Source: Rostratula benghalensis (Eukaryota; Chordata; Aves; Charadriiformes; Rostratulidae). Taken from it: a stretch of DNA of 64,000 bases. The stretch's first letter is position 1; every line of letters begins with the position of its first letter. Shown here one piece after another: positions 47,716-60,600 of this stretch. The notes under the pieces were generated by a model. It was not told where the DNA came from. It saw nothing but the letters and a program-made list of their open reading frames with translations, and searched no databases. The stretch covers positions 248,001-312,000 of the forward strand of contig VXAI01000067.1 in assembly GCA_013399305.1 (NCBI GenBank), read 5' to 3'. The translations under genes were made by a program, and so were the position numbers.

Positions 47716-50700
47716 TGCCCTTTTTCAAAAGTTTTTCCACACTAACCCTGAAAAGATTATTTCTGATTATTTCAACCTACAGCCTCACTTCAAACAAACA
47801 AACAAAAAAAGCCTCCATTTGCAAGTTTTTCAGATGAGAACTCGCACTGCTTTGAACAGGAGGATGAGGTGAGCACAAAAATGCCTGAATGATCCCCTTG
47901 TAGTCTAATAAAAGCTATTGAGAAATCACTGAAGTTGTGGCTGAACTGATGAAAATCCAACTAAAGACAAAAAATTCTATTCTTCAAGACACTGGCACAA
48001 GAATTGGTTTGTTTCTCTTCAATTTTAAAAAGTTGGTGCTGTTTTTTAATGCCAATAGAAAAATACAGCAGAAAGTACAGGTTTACCTGCAGCCTAGAGT
48101 CAGGGAGAAAGGCTGGGAACATCATTGTCAACAGTAGTCATTTGTCACTATGCTACACAAACTCTGTGGATAAAGGGGCTTGTTCAAGCTTATTCACTGA
48201 AGTGCTGCTCAGGAAATGGTGGGCCCTATTATTCAAAAAAATGAAATAGTGCAAAAGAGCAGAGGAAGAATAGGAGCATAGACACTGGCAGATTAGGGCC
48301 GTGGGGGAAGTGCAAGGTCAGTACAGAGTCAGTAAGTGAGAGGTCAGAAGAGAACTAGCTCTAGGAGACAGCTGGGGAATGAGAAAGGTTATTTATGGAG
48401 AATAAGGTTAAATTTCATTCGGGATTGCAGAAAAAGAAAGAAGGCTAGGAAAGAGCTTGAAATGATTGTTATCAGCTTTGTCTGTAGACAAGTGGGTGCT
48501 TTGGAAGATCAAAGTATTTAGAGAACAAATACATAAGCTTAGACTTTAAAAGGGATTGAAAATTACAGTATTCAGCCACTTCCCCCTCCATCTCATAAAC
48601 GCTTTATGTTGGATCCTGCCAGCTTTAACAAAAGACTGAACAACACACCAACTCCCAGATCTCTCCCAAATTCCATACCCACTTTCCCTTGATGCATCCA
48701 TTTCACACAGCCCTTGAGCATTTCCCATTGCATATTATAAGAGCTTGTGCATGAACACTGGGGCAATTCACTCCTGTCCAGTTACACAAAAATAGAGAAA
48801 AAGTTTGGTGCCCAAATCCAATTCTGGTAAGATTTCAGTGCCCAGGACACTGACAAGCAGAATTATGTAACAGAAATGATGGACTGGCATCTGCATGAAT
48901 AACAAATAACAGTGTGCTTTGGAAAAAACATTCAGCAATGGCAAAGCAAGCGTGCCTGTAGTCCTGTGAACACAGGGCAGCAATCTTGACATGAGATTAC
49001 TCTATGTGGTTTTAATTGCTTCTCCCCCCTAGTCAGCTGTGTGTTCCAACTGTGCCTTCTGGCCTTCTGAAAAGTTAGGCAATCCTGCTGGTCTCTAGGC
49101 CAGTGAAGGAGGCAGCCAGGAGGAGGAGGAGGTGGAACTGCAGAAAATGTGCCAGGACACAAACAGCTGAATGGACTCTACACTGCTAACTACTGACACA
49201 TGCAAGCTGTGACAGGGCTCATCTTTCCAGCCCTAAGATACTCTAGAAGAGAAAGCAGGGACCATGTCCTGCTTCAGCCACACGTTAGTATCAGCATTAC
49301 AGCCCACGAGCAAGCCTGCTTGCTTGTGTAGAAACAACAGGTAGGCTGAAACCGGGCCTTTTCAGGTGACATGAGGCAAGTGTAGAATTTGTCCTGAGAC
49401 AAATCATCCCCAGCTCCTGGAATGTACAGAAGCACAACAGGTTTGTTTTCTGATGTCCTGAAAAACCCCAAAGCAATCGACAGAAGTGCTGCTCTGAAGG
49501 CCTAGCAGGCTGTCTGGCTTGCTGTTGTTGCCTCATTGTGATTGCAGAACACAGACAATTGTCTGTACCACTTGGAAATCAAGGCCTTCAAGGCAGTCTA
49601 AGTCAGCAACTTTTTCAACTCTAGCACTGAAGGCATTCAAGTCTAAAGCTCAGATACTTCATCTATGTCCCAAGCTTCATCATCAGAACTGTTGTCAAAA
49701 CGGATTTTGCAGCTGTAGTTTACAAATCACGCTCACTGCTGCTCAGCGATCAGCAGGATAAACAGACCATTTCTGGCAGAAAAACGCACCCCCATCTCCA
49801 CTGTACCTTATTTCCACTTTTATTACCTGCTTTGCTGTCCCACAATGTGAAAGTTTCTTTCGTAGCTTCATCCTATCCTAAAGATTACTCTCTGTCTCCT
49901 ACTTCTTAGTCTCTCCTGCTTCTCCCCGCCTTTTCCTCAGATCCTTTTGTTTCCTCCTCTAACCATCCCTTTTTGTCATCTGCTTTTTCTTGCCATCCCC
50001 CCACCAGATCAAAATCCCTTGCCCAGCCCCAAAAAATTCTTGCCTCAACAATCTCCCAAAAGCTCAGACAGCCCCTTCAATCTCCCACAAAAGCTCCCCA
50101 TTTTTTCTGCTTTCAGAATTGTCCAACACTTCTCAAGTATCCTCCAGAAATACACTTTCTCTACATTGTTTTCTCCAGGCTCTCCCTAAATCACCCAAGT
50201 GCAGCACCTGCTTACACAGCAGATGTACAGCAAAGGTGACCAGATCTCTGCCACCAGCTTTAATGACTGGGCATGGGGCTTCTGACACTGCTGGCTTAGA
50301 GCAGGCTTATCTGAACCCTGACTTCAGGGGAGCAAGGCATATGCAAGGAGAAGGGGTGACAGCAGAGTTTCCCTGAATCTCCTCTGCTCTAAAAGAAGCT
50401 AATGCTGGATCTGTGGGCAGCTGAGACTGACACCCACAGCATTGCTGATCTCTCTAGGCACTGTGGGTCCAGATCCTTTGACTAATCCAGGGCCAGAGCA
50501 GATTACAGAGCCTTTATAACTCAGGTAAAGTCTCACAGGTTTTCCTCTCCCTCTCAATCCTCTTTTCCCAAGGGGCTAGGTCCTCACCACCTAGAGGAGT
50601 CCATCATCTAAGACTTGTCTTTCCAATCCCTGAGCCTGGCAGCCCTACACATCCTGAGGACTGCAGCACATATGGGATGCAGGAGGCTGCACTGTGTCAC

Positions 50701-52367
50701 CCAGCTACTTGGGCCATGCCAACCCCAGAACTCGGCAGGCAGGAGGAGTGCTGTGTGAACAGCTGCTGCCAAAGAAGCCTCCAACAGCTCCCACTGCTGC
50801 CTGGCCTTGCCTCCAGTCAGCCAAAAACTTGTGGGGAAGGGAGGAACAAAGCACTGTCGTCCCCACCCACTCCCCTGTAATTATCCTGTGCTGCACAAGT
50901 GGGATTATCTCTTTGGATACACAGCGCCATGCAGCCAGCTGCAACCATAGAGAATGAGCTGTTTCCCTCTTGGAGAATTTTCCCTTCTCACTTCCCAAGT
51001 GTTTTTAAGCTAACTCACATGTATTTAGTATACAGCCCTTTCAGTCTGTGATTTACTAAACCTAAGATGAGAACTGTCCTTCTGCTAGGAAACTGATCCC
51101 ACTTCAGAGTGGGGCGGTACACCCAATTCTTACATTCTACAGACCTTGCTGCCCACCGTCCTTCTGCTTCCCAAGTCTATTGGATCCTTGTCACACCTCA
51201 CCAGCCACTGGCCCAGCCCAAGAAAGATCCCAGCCTCAGGACCCTTCAGACTTACATTGGCTCCTGATGCCATAACTCCTATATCCCCATATCACATTGT
51301 TACCTGTCTGGATTCAGTAAGAGAAAGCAAAAGAAAATCAGTAAAAGAAACAAGAAACCCGGTTCCCCCATCAGTAGGTCATTCTTCTCTGGTCATCAAA
51401 GCTAGAAGGATGAGCTCTTAGTCTGGCAGCCTAGCCCCGTCATGGAAAAAATCAGGTCAAACTAATGAGGTTTTCAAACTAAGACAGGCTTTCAATGCCA
51501 CAGATTTTCTCTCCCTGTATCCCCTCTCTCTGGTCCCCCACTGCCCACAGCAGTTTTCTCACTTGCTCCTGTTTAACCAGCAGTGGCTAGCAGGCTTGCT
51601 TTCTGGGCCAGTCCTTAACCCTTCCAGAGAGAGATGGGCTAAGAAAGGCAAAGAGAAAACCAACATACAGAGCTAGAAATTCATCCCTGCAGTATGGCAG
51701 CAGCAGGAGCTGAAAAGCTCTCCGAAATAACTCTTTAACACAGGCTGTACACCTGCAAAACAGATGGCTTTCATGGTTGCTAAATTTATTATTTAAGAAA
51801 CAGATCCATCATCTGTAGTTGTACTAAGCAGTAATTTATTATATATTCACAATAGCAAAAAAGTCCCATGTACTGGCTGTGAGATTTATGTTCCTAGGTC
51901 ACTCAAACATCTGAAAAATTTGTCCTACAAACACGTCTGAATAGAAGACAGGGAACTGGACCTCCTCTGGATACTTAGCAACTGTTAACTGTATTCTTAA
52001 GTACATTTCCTTTCCTTGGGCCAAACCAATACCTTTATATACACTCAGTCACATCCAACTACATACAATTCTCCTTTTAGGTTTTTCTGTAGAGCAAGAC
52101 AGTATACTTCCACATGCAAGAAGCTGAAACCTCAATTAACCAGGAGCAGCACACATCAGATAACCCAGAAATAGTTGTGCAATTTATTACTCTCTCCAAA
52201 TGTACCCCTTTTTCCAGGAATGCTTCACATGCAGTTCTCACATCGCAATCAGACTCTGAGTAATGGTTCATTCATGATTCACGCTATTTTTCCAACTGTA
52301 TTCTTGTTTCTGTAAGCTCACATCAGGGAAGTTGTGTCCCCCACCACTTGCCTGTATGCAGCTCTGC

Positions 52368-52476
52368 GTGCAGACAGCTGTGAAGAGGAATGTACAAGAA
52401 TCCGACCTCCGCGGTGCCATGGCACAGTGCTCATAGATCATGAGTCTTGTAAACTCTATTTTACAGCTGTCTGCAC
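52368..52476. repeat. Long imperfect palindrome
   Basis: The outer arms GTGCAGACAGCTGTGAA (52368-52384) and TTTACAGCTGTCTGCAC (52460-52476) match as inverted repeats with one mismatch. Inside them TACAAGA-type blocks pair again, and the centre is a perfect 12-base palindrome, GTGCCATGGCAC (52414-52425). Both strands thus read as related peptides (ADSC...TR...SC..FTAVCT). Similarity may extend weakly for about 10-20 bases outside the arms. It could be a MITE-like element, a hairpin RNA locus, or a local inverted duplication; I do not recognise it. Confidence 0.8.
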
Positions 52477-55392
52477 ATGCAGCCGAGCAGCGGGAAGAGC
52501 AACACCACAAGAATTGCGAGAGGAGATGACAACGTGCGGGAGAGATAAGGAGAAACCACACTGAGGGCAGGTGGAGAAAGCAGACCACATAAAATTTTCT
52601 GGGGGTAGCTGTTAAAAAAATAAAATAAAAAAAGAGCACAAGAGAGACACAGGATGCGTCAAGGAGATAAATCTTCTGAGCTTTTGAAAAGGGGAAGGCA
52701 GTGCTTGCAGGCTCACTCACCACAGCCCTAACAAACATAAATCTTACCCACATGGGCACCATCCTTCCCAACAGGCTCACCAGGGCTGGCTGTAGTGCAG
52801 CTATCACAGAAGGATCTGTCATATTAAGCACAACAGCACTTGGCAGTTTCTGTGAATGATGGTTACAGCCAGCACAGCTGGGTGCTGCAGGGGTTGACAG
52901 GCTCTCTAACACAGTCACAATAGCATGCGCTATTAAAAAAAACCCAAAAAACACAACACCACCAAAATCTCCAAAACGGTTTGGGAACAGAGCTGAAAAA
53001 TATTTTTAAAACATGTCCTTTAAACTCATGAGAGACTTCCAAACAGATGCCATGGGAAGTAATTTGACGAACTGGGAGAGGCTGGTCTCATGGTTTATAC
53101 CAGCCTTCGGCAAGGCCTCCTGGGTCTGCATTTACTGTGCCCATTTTGGTGGGTTCCTCATGCTCCATACGGAGGCTTTTTCACCTCCTGACTTGCAATA
53201 CACTGTGGTGGTATCTCTTTGTCTGCTTTGTCTAGCTCTGGGGCACAGTTCTCTACTTCCTAGCCCTCTGCAAAAATGATACCTCACATTTTGGTAGCCA
53301 CAGATAACCAGGAGCAATGCCACTCCTTCCCTTGTCTCTCACACATTCCCAGTGCTAAACGCACCTTTTCTCACAGCTTTAATCTGGTTTACACATCTTG
53401 TTTCAGGGAGTTTCAGAGGAAATCAGTGCACACATTAGCTTTACAAAGAGCTAAAATAACCAAGCCAGAAAATCACTCTTAAATTAACTACTACAACAGG
53501 TACAGGTACACTAATTAAAGTTTTTTTCATGCCTCTGCACTCTTGGAATTTCATTAGGTGTCTGAGTCATTTGAGAAGTTTGCGATCATCCCACACACAT
53601 GACATCTTTTTGGAGGTCCATGCAGACCACTTCCCTCTCACTCAGCCAGCATAAACACCTAAAAATCACATCTTCCTTTTGACAGCCTCGGTTATCAAAT
53701 GAAATAGCCACTTTTCCAGCAAAAGCTCTGAGTCCTGAGGACTTCAAAATCTGACCTAAAGCAATTATCCTTTTAAAGGAAACTAAGTAACTGTTCATTT
53801 CACAGATTCACCTGGGAAGAGCCACATGGACTTTTGAGAGAGAGGGATAAAGCGAAAAGCAGAAAGAAAGTATGCCTGCAACATAAGATGCTTACTAAAA
53901 TGCTTGCAATAACCTCACTACAAAAGCTTTCTCCAGACACTTGCTTGTTTTCAGCAGTAACAGCAAATCCCAGCAGAACCAGTTTTCCACTAGGAAGAAA
54001 CAGATACTCAAGAAAAATACTACAAGACATGACAGTTTAAATCCAGCTTACCCACAGCAGGTTGAGTGTGCACACAGCCTTGTGCTGCCCAGAGGCAGGC
54101 AGTGTCAGCAGCTAGATGGTACTTCGAGACTCAGCTGCTGCTGGTTACCCAAAGACTCATTTGTGGTTAGTGTGAGGTGTCATTCCCCACTTACTGCACC
54201 CTGAGTTGCCATCTCACGTGCCCGCTTTTCCCTCGGTGCTCTGACGTGCCTGTACAAGTGGGCAAACCTTGCTGGGACCTTTACCCTGGCGCTCTCTCCC
54301 CACTTCAGAGGGGATTTCTAGGAAGCTCTGGAGAGGTATGTTGGGAAACCCCTGCCTTTTCTTACAGGTTTCCCCAAAAGCCATCAGCAGATTAGCCTGA
54401 ACTTATTCCTGCCACTGACTAAGCAAGGCACCATTCAGCTCTCTATCAAACACCCCATGGAGATGGAGACACTCTCCTACAGCTGCAATTAATTTAGTGT
54501 CTAGGCAGGAGCCCAATACCAATTTTCCTCATACCTTGGATGAGCAGCAATGAGAAGGTGCAAGACCACGCCTCATTCACAAACAGTATTTCACTTCTGA
54601 TCTTTAAAGCACTTGCTCATTTACCCAAAAAAGCTGGAGGTATCTCACAGCTGAAACTATGCATCCAGCTGCAAGGTATTTCACTGATTACGTAACAGAT
54701 GATCCAAAAGAAAAACAAAGCAAAGAAGAAAAAAGCAATATAGCACATTCCATCCCTCATCGACTTTCCGTTCAAGATTTTATTAATATTGTAAGTTAAA
54801 TAACAGGAAAAAGTTAGTATACAAGGACTGTTTGGAAGTGCTGTGCTTGGAGAGAGACTGTAGGTGTACATGTTCAGTATTTAACACAATTCCTTTCATG
54901 CGGATGATGCTTTACAAAACAAACCAGAGAAATGCAAACTTTTCCTGACTGGCAGCACAAGTTGTTGCACATTTCAGAGTGGAAAAAAGGCACTAACCTT
55001 TAGGTAGACAGTTAGAGATACCCATCACTACAAATTACCTGCAGCATTAGACACTCAGATAGAAATCACTGATACGCAGGCAGGTTTAGGTAAGAAGGAG
55101 CAGATCCCTCATTTGCACGTGCTTTGTAAAACACATTGCTGTTTATTCCTTTGCTGGCAAGCTGTGTTGGCTGTCCCCTAAAGCACTGACAAGAGCAATG
55201 AAGTACCACCAGAAGAAGACTCTCTGGGACAGAAATGCCCCTGTGGAAGGGCTGGCTCTGCCCTGCAGCAGGTCACTCCGGGCGGTGACACCAGGAGGAG
55301 CTCACAGGGACACCACCTCCCTGCAGCCCTTAATAGCTCATTGATTCAAGCTTCAGTCACAGGCTTTTAGTGCTGGTCAAATACGAGGAGAC

Positions 55393-55410
55393 TTTTTTTT
55401 TTTTTTTTTT
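55393..55410. repeat. Poly-T run
   Basis: Eighteen T in the upstream region. Confidence 0.9.
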
Positions 55411-57574
55411 ACCACAAGACTGATTTCCAAGAAAACTCAGACTTTTCCATATCTGCTGATTTCATACCTCCAATGCAGTGATGTTAATACCCAGAACCCC
55501 TCTAAAAGATCTTAGTGGTCATGACATGGCACTTAAGCAACCTGAGATAATCTTAAATCAGATTTGCTTTTCTTGATTTGGTTGTTGTAGTTTTGCATTT
55601 TCATTACTATGGAGAACTCCATTAGACCAGCTGCCTTCAAGTACAGTTTCTTGTACATTGGCACAATGCTGCGACACTCATTTTAACACAGCATTAGCTC
55701 CATTTTTAAAAGCTTCCCGTTAGTCCTAAAAAATTTTGCCTGTTAGATGAAGAGACAAACGTGCTAAATATCCCAGAAGTGTTTAGGACAGTCTGGTAGG
55801 GATACAGTCTTGGAAATCATACATCAATGTCATTGCAGATGATAATGTAGTTTAGCTCATAAGCAACTGAGATGCCTTTAGATGTTGCTCTTTAGGTGTG
55901 TGGACATTGCTACAACCTCCAGCCCACAGCAGAATCATTCCTCGAATTCCCCTTCCTATCTGCCAAACACTAACTGTTTCTGCTTTGCATTAGAATTTTT
56001 GTGGATGCCACTAATTCATATTCAACACTTGATTACAGCAAGAATCAGTTTCGCTGCACGGCTGTACTGCTCTGGTACCAAGCAGAACAGGCTGCACGCT
56101 CTCACAGCGACTCATGGGGATGCCTGAACACACCAAGCAACTCCTCGCCTTGTGTCTCAGAAGTATTAGGCTATTTATCAAAAATATTTTGTAAGCACTT
56201 TCCCACATGGACCTAAATATTGACCTATATGAGAAATACTTAAAACAACAATGAAGGCTGCTGGTTTTCCCCTTTCTTAGGATTCCTACTTTTATCTTTT
56301 TTGTTGTTTTTTTAATTTTTCCCACCATTTTGCCACATGACAACATTTTTTTATTATCTTAAGATAGTTACCTATTGAGAATATCAACACATTAAGAACT
56401 GCAGTTATTCATTCCCCTCTGAGGCATTTATCTGATGCTGCTATTTGAGCTGCCCTAGTTAGGGCATATTGATCCCACGTTTATCCCAGCACAGCATTTT
56501 ATGTTAGATCCTGGTGTTCACACAGGGATGTGCCAGCAGCACCTGCGCTCCACCAAGTTGCCCAGGGGCTCTGAGGACAAAGCAGGTCAACTTTTCCAAT
56601 TGGATTTTCTGAATTTGCTGTCCCTGCTCCCACAACAGACTTAACAAAGAACCAAAGCACAGATGAAGACTGTGAAAATTTTAAGAGGAAGAGAAAGTAA
56701 ATTAAGTAGGGACCTTGCTAGACAGTGACTGAAGTAGGAATAAAATATTTTTTTGTAGTCTTGTAGATTTCAGACAAAACCTAAATACTGAGACAAGCTT
56801 CCTGTCAGAGTACAAACTGCACGTACTTTGGCCATTTTCTCATCAGTTTAAAGCCAGTATCATGTTTGTTACAATGACAGCAAATTTACTAATGAGAGCT
56901 CTCTGAAAGACGTTTTGGGAACAGAAACAGAATTTTATCAGATTAAATTCACATTGCACAAACACTAGTCTTTAAATACAGTCGTCTGTACCCCCTTCAT
57001 CATCGAAATAAATCTGAGGTAGCTCCCATATGACACCCTTAAAAAAAGACAGGAATTACCCAGCTCATCCTCCACTTTAGAAGAATGTGAACTTCTGATA
57101 AAAAGTTTACTTTTGTTGCTGTGCCAAGTGCTAGGCGCAGAACTTGGAAGGATTAATAACAGGAATGGGCTGGAGACACGTGATTTAGCTGGCCTTGTTT
57201 GCAGTTCAGCTCCTTAGCAAGGTACAGCCTGACCTTAGGTGACTGTGGCTAAAAGGAACAATTACGGAACTCAGCAGTGGAAAAAAAAAGTAAAACAAAA
57301 ACAGACAGACGGGAGCCATATAACTAAAAGAATTTAAAGTGTTCAGCTAAATTATGCTAATTAGAATTCACTACATCCAAGCTTTGTTAACTGCCTCAGT
57401 GAAAAAAGAACTTCAGAAGAGATTATGGAAACCTTGGTTTCCTTCTAGAACAGTTGCTGTACTGCTTTATTTTATGTCTTGAGCAGCTAAGAAAAGTAAG
57501 ACTGCATTTATCTAAAGTTATATGGCCCTATCACAGACACACTAGAACACAGCATAAATATTGGTTGCTTTATG

Positions 57575-57680
57575 ATTCTATTTCCTTACAGATGGGAAAA
57601 CATAGACTGAGTGATTTGCCCTAAGTCACCTAGGAAGTGTTTGTCATTGCCTGGAAGTAAGGCTGTAATCTGACCCCCTT
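57575..57680 (+). mobile_element. MIR/L3-like ancient repeat fragment
   Basis: 'ttccttacagatgggaaaac', 'agactgagtgatttgccctaag' and 'tcacctaggaagtg' run parallel to the well-known 'acagatggggaaactgaggc..aagtgacttgcccaaggtcacacag' core of MIR/L3-type repeats. This is the clearest old repeat in the upstream region. Confidence 0.7.
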
Positions 57681-60600
57681 CACCACAGTATCCACTTTTA
57701 AACTTCAGTGTTTTCTGGGAAATCATATATTTAAAATAGTTAATATAGCCAAGTAAAATTCCATATTTTTTAATTACTTCTAACATAACCTATGATAGGT
57801 GCAGTAAAGCTCCCCCTCTCCTAGAGTCAGCACACCTTCGTCAATCCCAATTAAAAACTGCTTAGTGTCAACCATGGTCTTGAACTGTCTAATGACCACC
57901 TAAAAGGCTTTAAACGCAACAACTTTCTGATACATATTTAAGACTACACTCCTCTGAAGGTCAATTTATCGTGAAAATGTTAGTAATAGACAATTAAGCA
58001 AGATGGGATTTTGGGTAGCAGGTTTGCCCCTAGGAAGGGATATCTCCCAGCTTTCTTACAAAGGGGGATCACTGCAGGGAAAGGAGCACTGGAGAGACAC
58101 ACACAGTGGGTTTACCCAGTGTCTGACTTGCACTTGACACTTTGGAGGGAGCTCAGAAAGCCCATGAGAACCTCCCCACAGCTGTACAAGGAAACAGTTT
58201 TCATCTCCATTTTTCTTAATTCTGCTGGTTTAAAAGACTTTCTAATTTTTGTTTGAGCATGGAACTGCTGGCATTTTCTGCACCACAGCTGTGTTCCTGT
58301 TCAAGAAGAACTTCTGGTGAGGTGAGTAACAGGCACAGAGGTGTCCTAGTGTGCAGTCTCCCGGCCTGCATAAGGCTCTCTGCAGCCAAGACTCCTGGAG
58401 CACTTGGGTGCTAGTACACAGACATGGAGCTCCAGGATCAGAAGCAACTCTGCTGAAACCATTGGAGATGATTTTGGTCCTCTATGTGATGTCTTGCAAG
58501 TGTTGTTTGTGGGCACAGAAAAACACCAGAGGCATGTCTTTGGGATATAGTCATCAAAACACAGGCATCTTTGGACGCTCACAAATGCAAGCCACAGAAC
58601 ATAGGGCTGCTGCTGGCTGATCTGCTTTGGAGAAAATTGCTAGGACTGGGGGAATTTATTTTGTTCTGTACTTCAAGGGCCTCCTGTGGCCAGACGGATG
58701 GGCCGGATGCAGCTGGAGCGCTCCCTCCCCTTCCTGGTGCCGAGTGGAGCCGGGAGGGCCAAGCACAGCTCTCTGACTTGCTGAGATGGCTCACAGCACT
58801 GCCTTTGCACAGCCTTTGGAGAACAATTCCCAACCCTTCCTCATCCCAGCCAGCCAGGCAGGGAACTGATGGGTGGCATCCACAGCCATCAAATTCCCTC
58901 CCCCCCCAATTCTTCCCAATTAAAGCAGCTATTTAGTCCTCTTTTAAAGTGTGTTTCATGAGTATTGACTTGTATGAGTTTTAAATTGTGCTTAGCTAGC
59001 CAGGGTGGATGGACCCTGACAAAGAGATTTATGCCTCCTCTGTGTAAGCACTTGGTATGTTAGGGGAACTTGTTAGAACATGACAATAGCTCCTTGCACT
59101 GGTACAACAGGTTACTGACGGTAATTCTCAACAAAGACAATAGATTCATGTAACCACAAAATTTAACACATTTGTAAGAAGATTTAGTGTTACCTACAAA
59201 GACAAGACAATGCAGTGTATTAGCTGGGGCTGGGAACCCAATTTCAGCACCACATGGCTCCCTCCTCATGTAAGTGGCTGCATTGGAGGTCAGCTCATCC
59301 TCTTGGCTATCCACACCATCTCAGTCAGACAGGCGAGTACTGTGACCTGATCCAGCCCATCAAGCACTGATGCCAAATAGGAGATACAAGGCAAAGGGCT
59401 TCCATATAAGGGGAGGAAGGAGTCAGGAGAGTTTAGAAGAAAAAGAAGTATCAAAAGGAAATTTCTGTAGCACGATTCAACTCTCATCAGCACAGCCTGC
59501 ATGGTGCTGCCTTTGGTCTGTGATCCCATAGTATAAGAACAAAGATAGATCCAAAAAGACAATTAAAAGGAAACCATACTATCTGGACAGGACATCTCTT
59601 CTTACAATTAACCTTTGGAAACCACAATAATTCATCATTGAAGTAAGAAGTACAGTGAAACCCCAAAAGCATTCACATGAACCAGAAATAGCCTCTGGCA
59701 GATGTACTGGCTGCAGGAAAGCATTCAAGATATGCATGGTAGATGATCAGTATCTGGACATATTACCATTTTTTGAAATATATGCTGTACCTTAAACAGA
59801 AAGGAAAATCCAATGAGATGATGCTTGAATGCCCATTGGAGTATGCCCTGAGTAGCTCTGTGAACCATGCAATGAAGGAATCACCACAGTAACCCAGTTT
59901 TAGAGACTCCATTAGTAAATTGGAACAAGCAAGGTCAAGGAACAGAATATTCTAGGAGTTTGGGATCTCTTCGTAGAAAACATGACCTCTTTTATTACTG
60001 TAAATAACATGCAGAGCACTGCCTTGTTAGCTCACCTCTGGGCGTAACATGCAGTTACCACTTGCATGGAAATGAAAACAGAGTTAATGAACTAATTAAT
60101 TAATTCACTCAGTTTTTAAAATCCCCTCCTCCTATCCCCCGCCCTGGTCATGACTCCTGAATAAACTACGTAGCAAGGGGTCTGATTCCCCTGCCTCTTT
60201 GACTTTGAGTACAATACACAGTGCTCCATCTTCATACAGTTATCTTCAATGTAAAGCCACTTATGTGCTGTCTACTAACTCTACCTAAATCCATTATAGG
60301 CACCCTTTGTATAATATGCACCTTGCTTTAGCGTGCAAAACATTTGGTTCCCAAAAACACGATAGGATGGCTAGAGTAACCACTAACCAGACATGCTGGA
60401 ATGCCTGAAAGTGTCCAAGATTAGTCATTTGGCAGCAATCCTGGGGAAATGTAGCTTTACATATCCCACTCTGGACAGAAAGGTTTAGTGCTTGGGGCCT
60501 TCTGGCAGGCCTGAACCCGTCTCCTTCCCTTGTAGAGCGCAGCGTAGCTTAGATCAGCCATGGCTACGACAGCTAGATCTGGGATGCAACTGCCACAAAA

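Noticed and set aside
52268..52954. 228-codon minus-strand open frame, the longest in the window
   Set aside because: No recognisable domain; hydrophobic, Cys/Ser-rich low-complexity text, and part of it arises from the palindrome at 52.4 kb, which makes both strands open. Best read as chance.
53550..53580. Possible old LINE phrase (AGGTGTCTGAGTCATTTGAG)
   Set aside because: Too short and too diverged to separate from chance.
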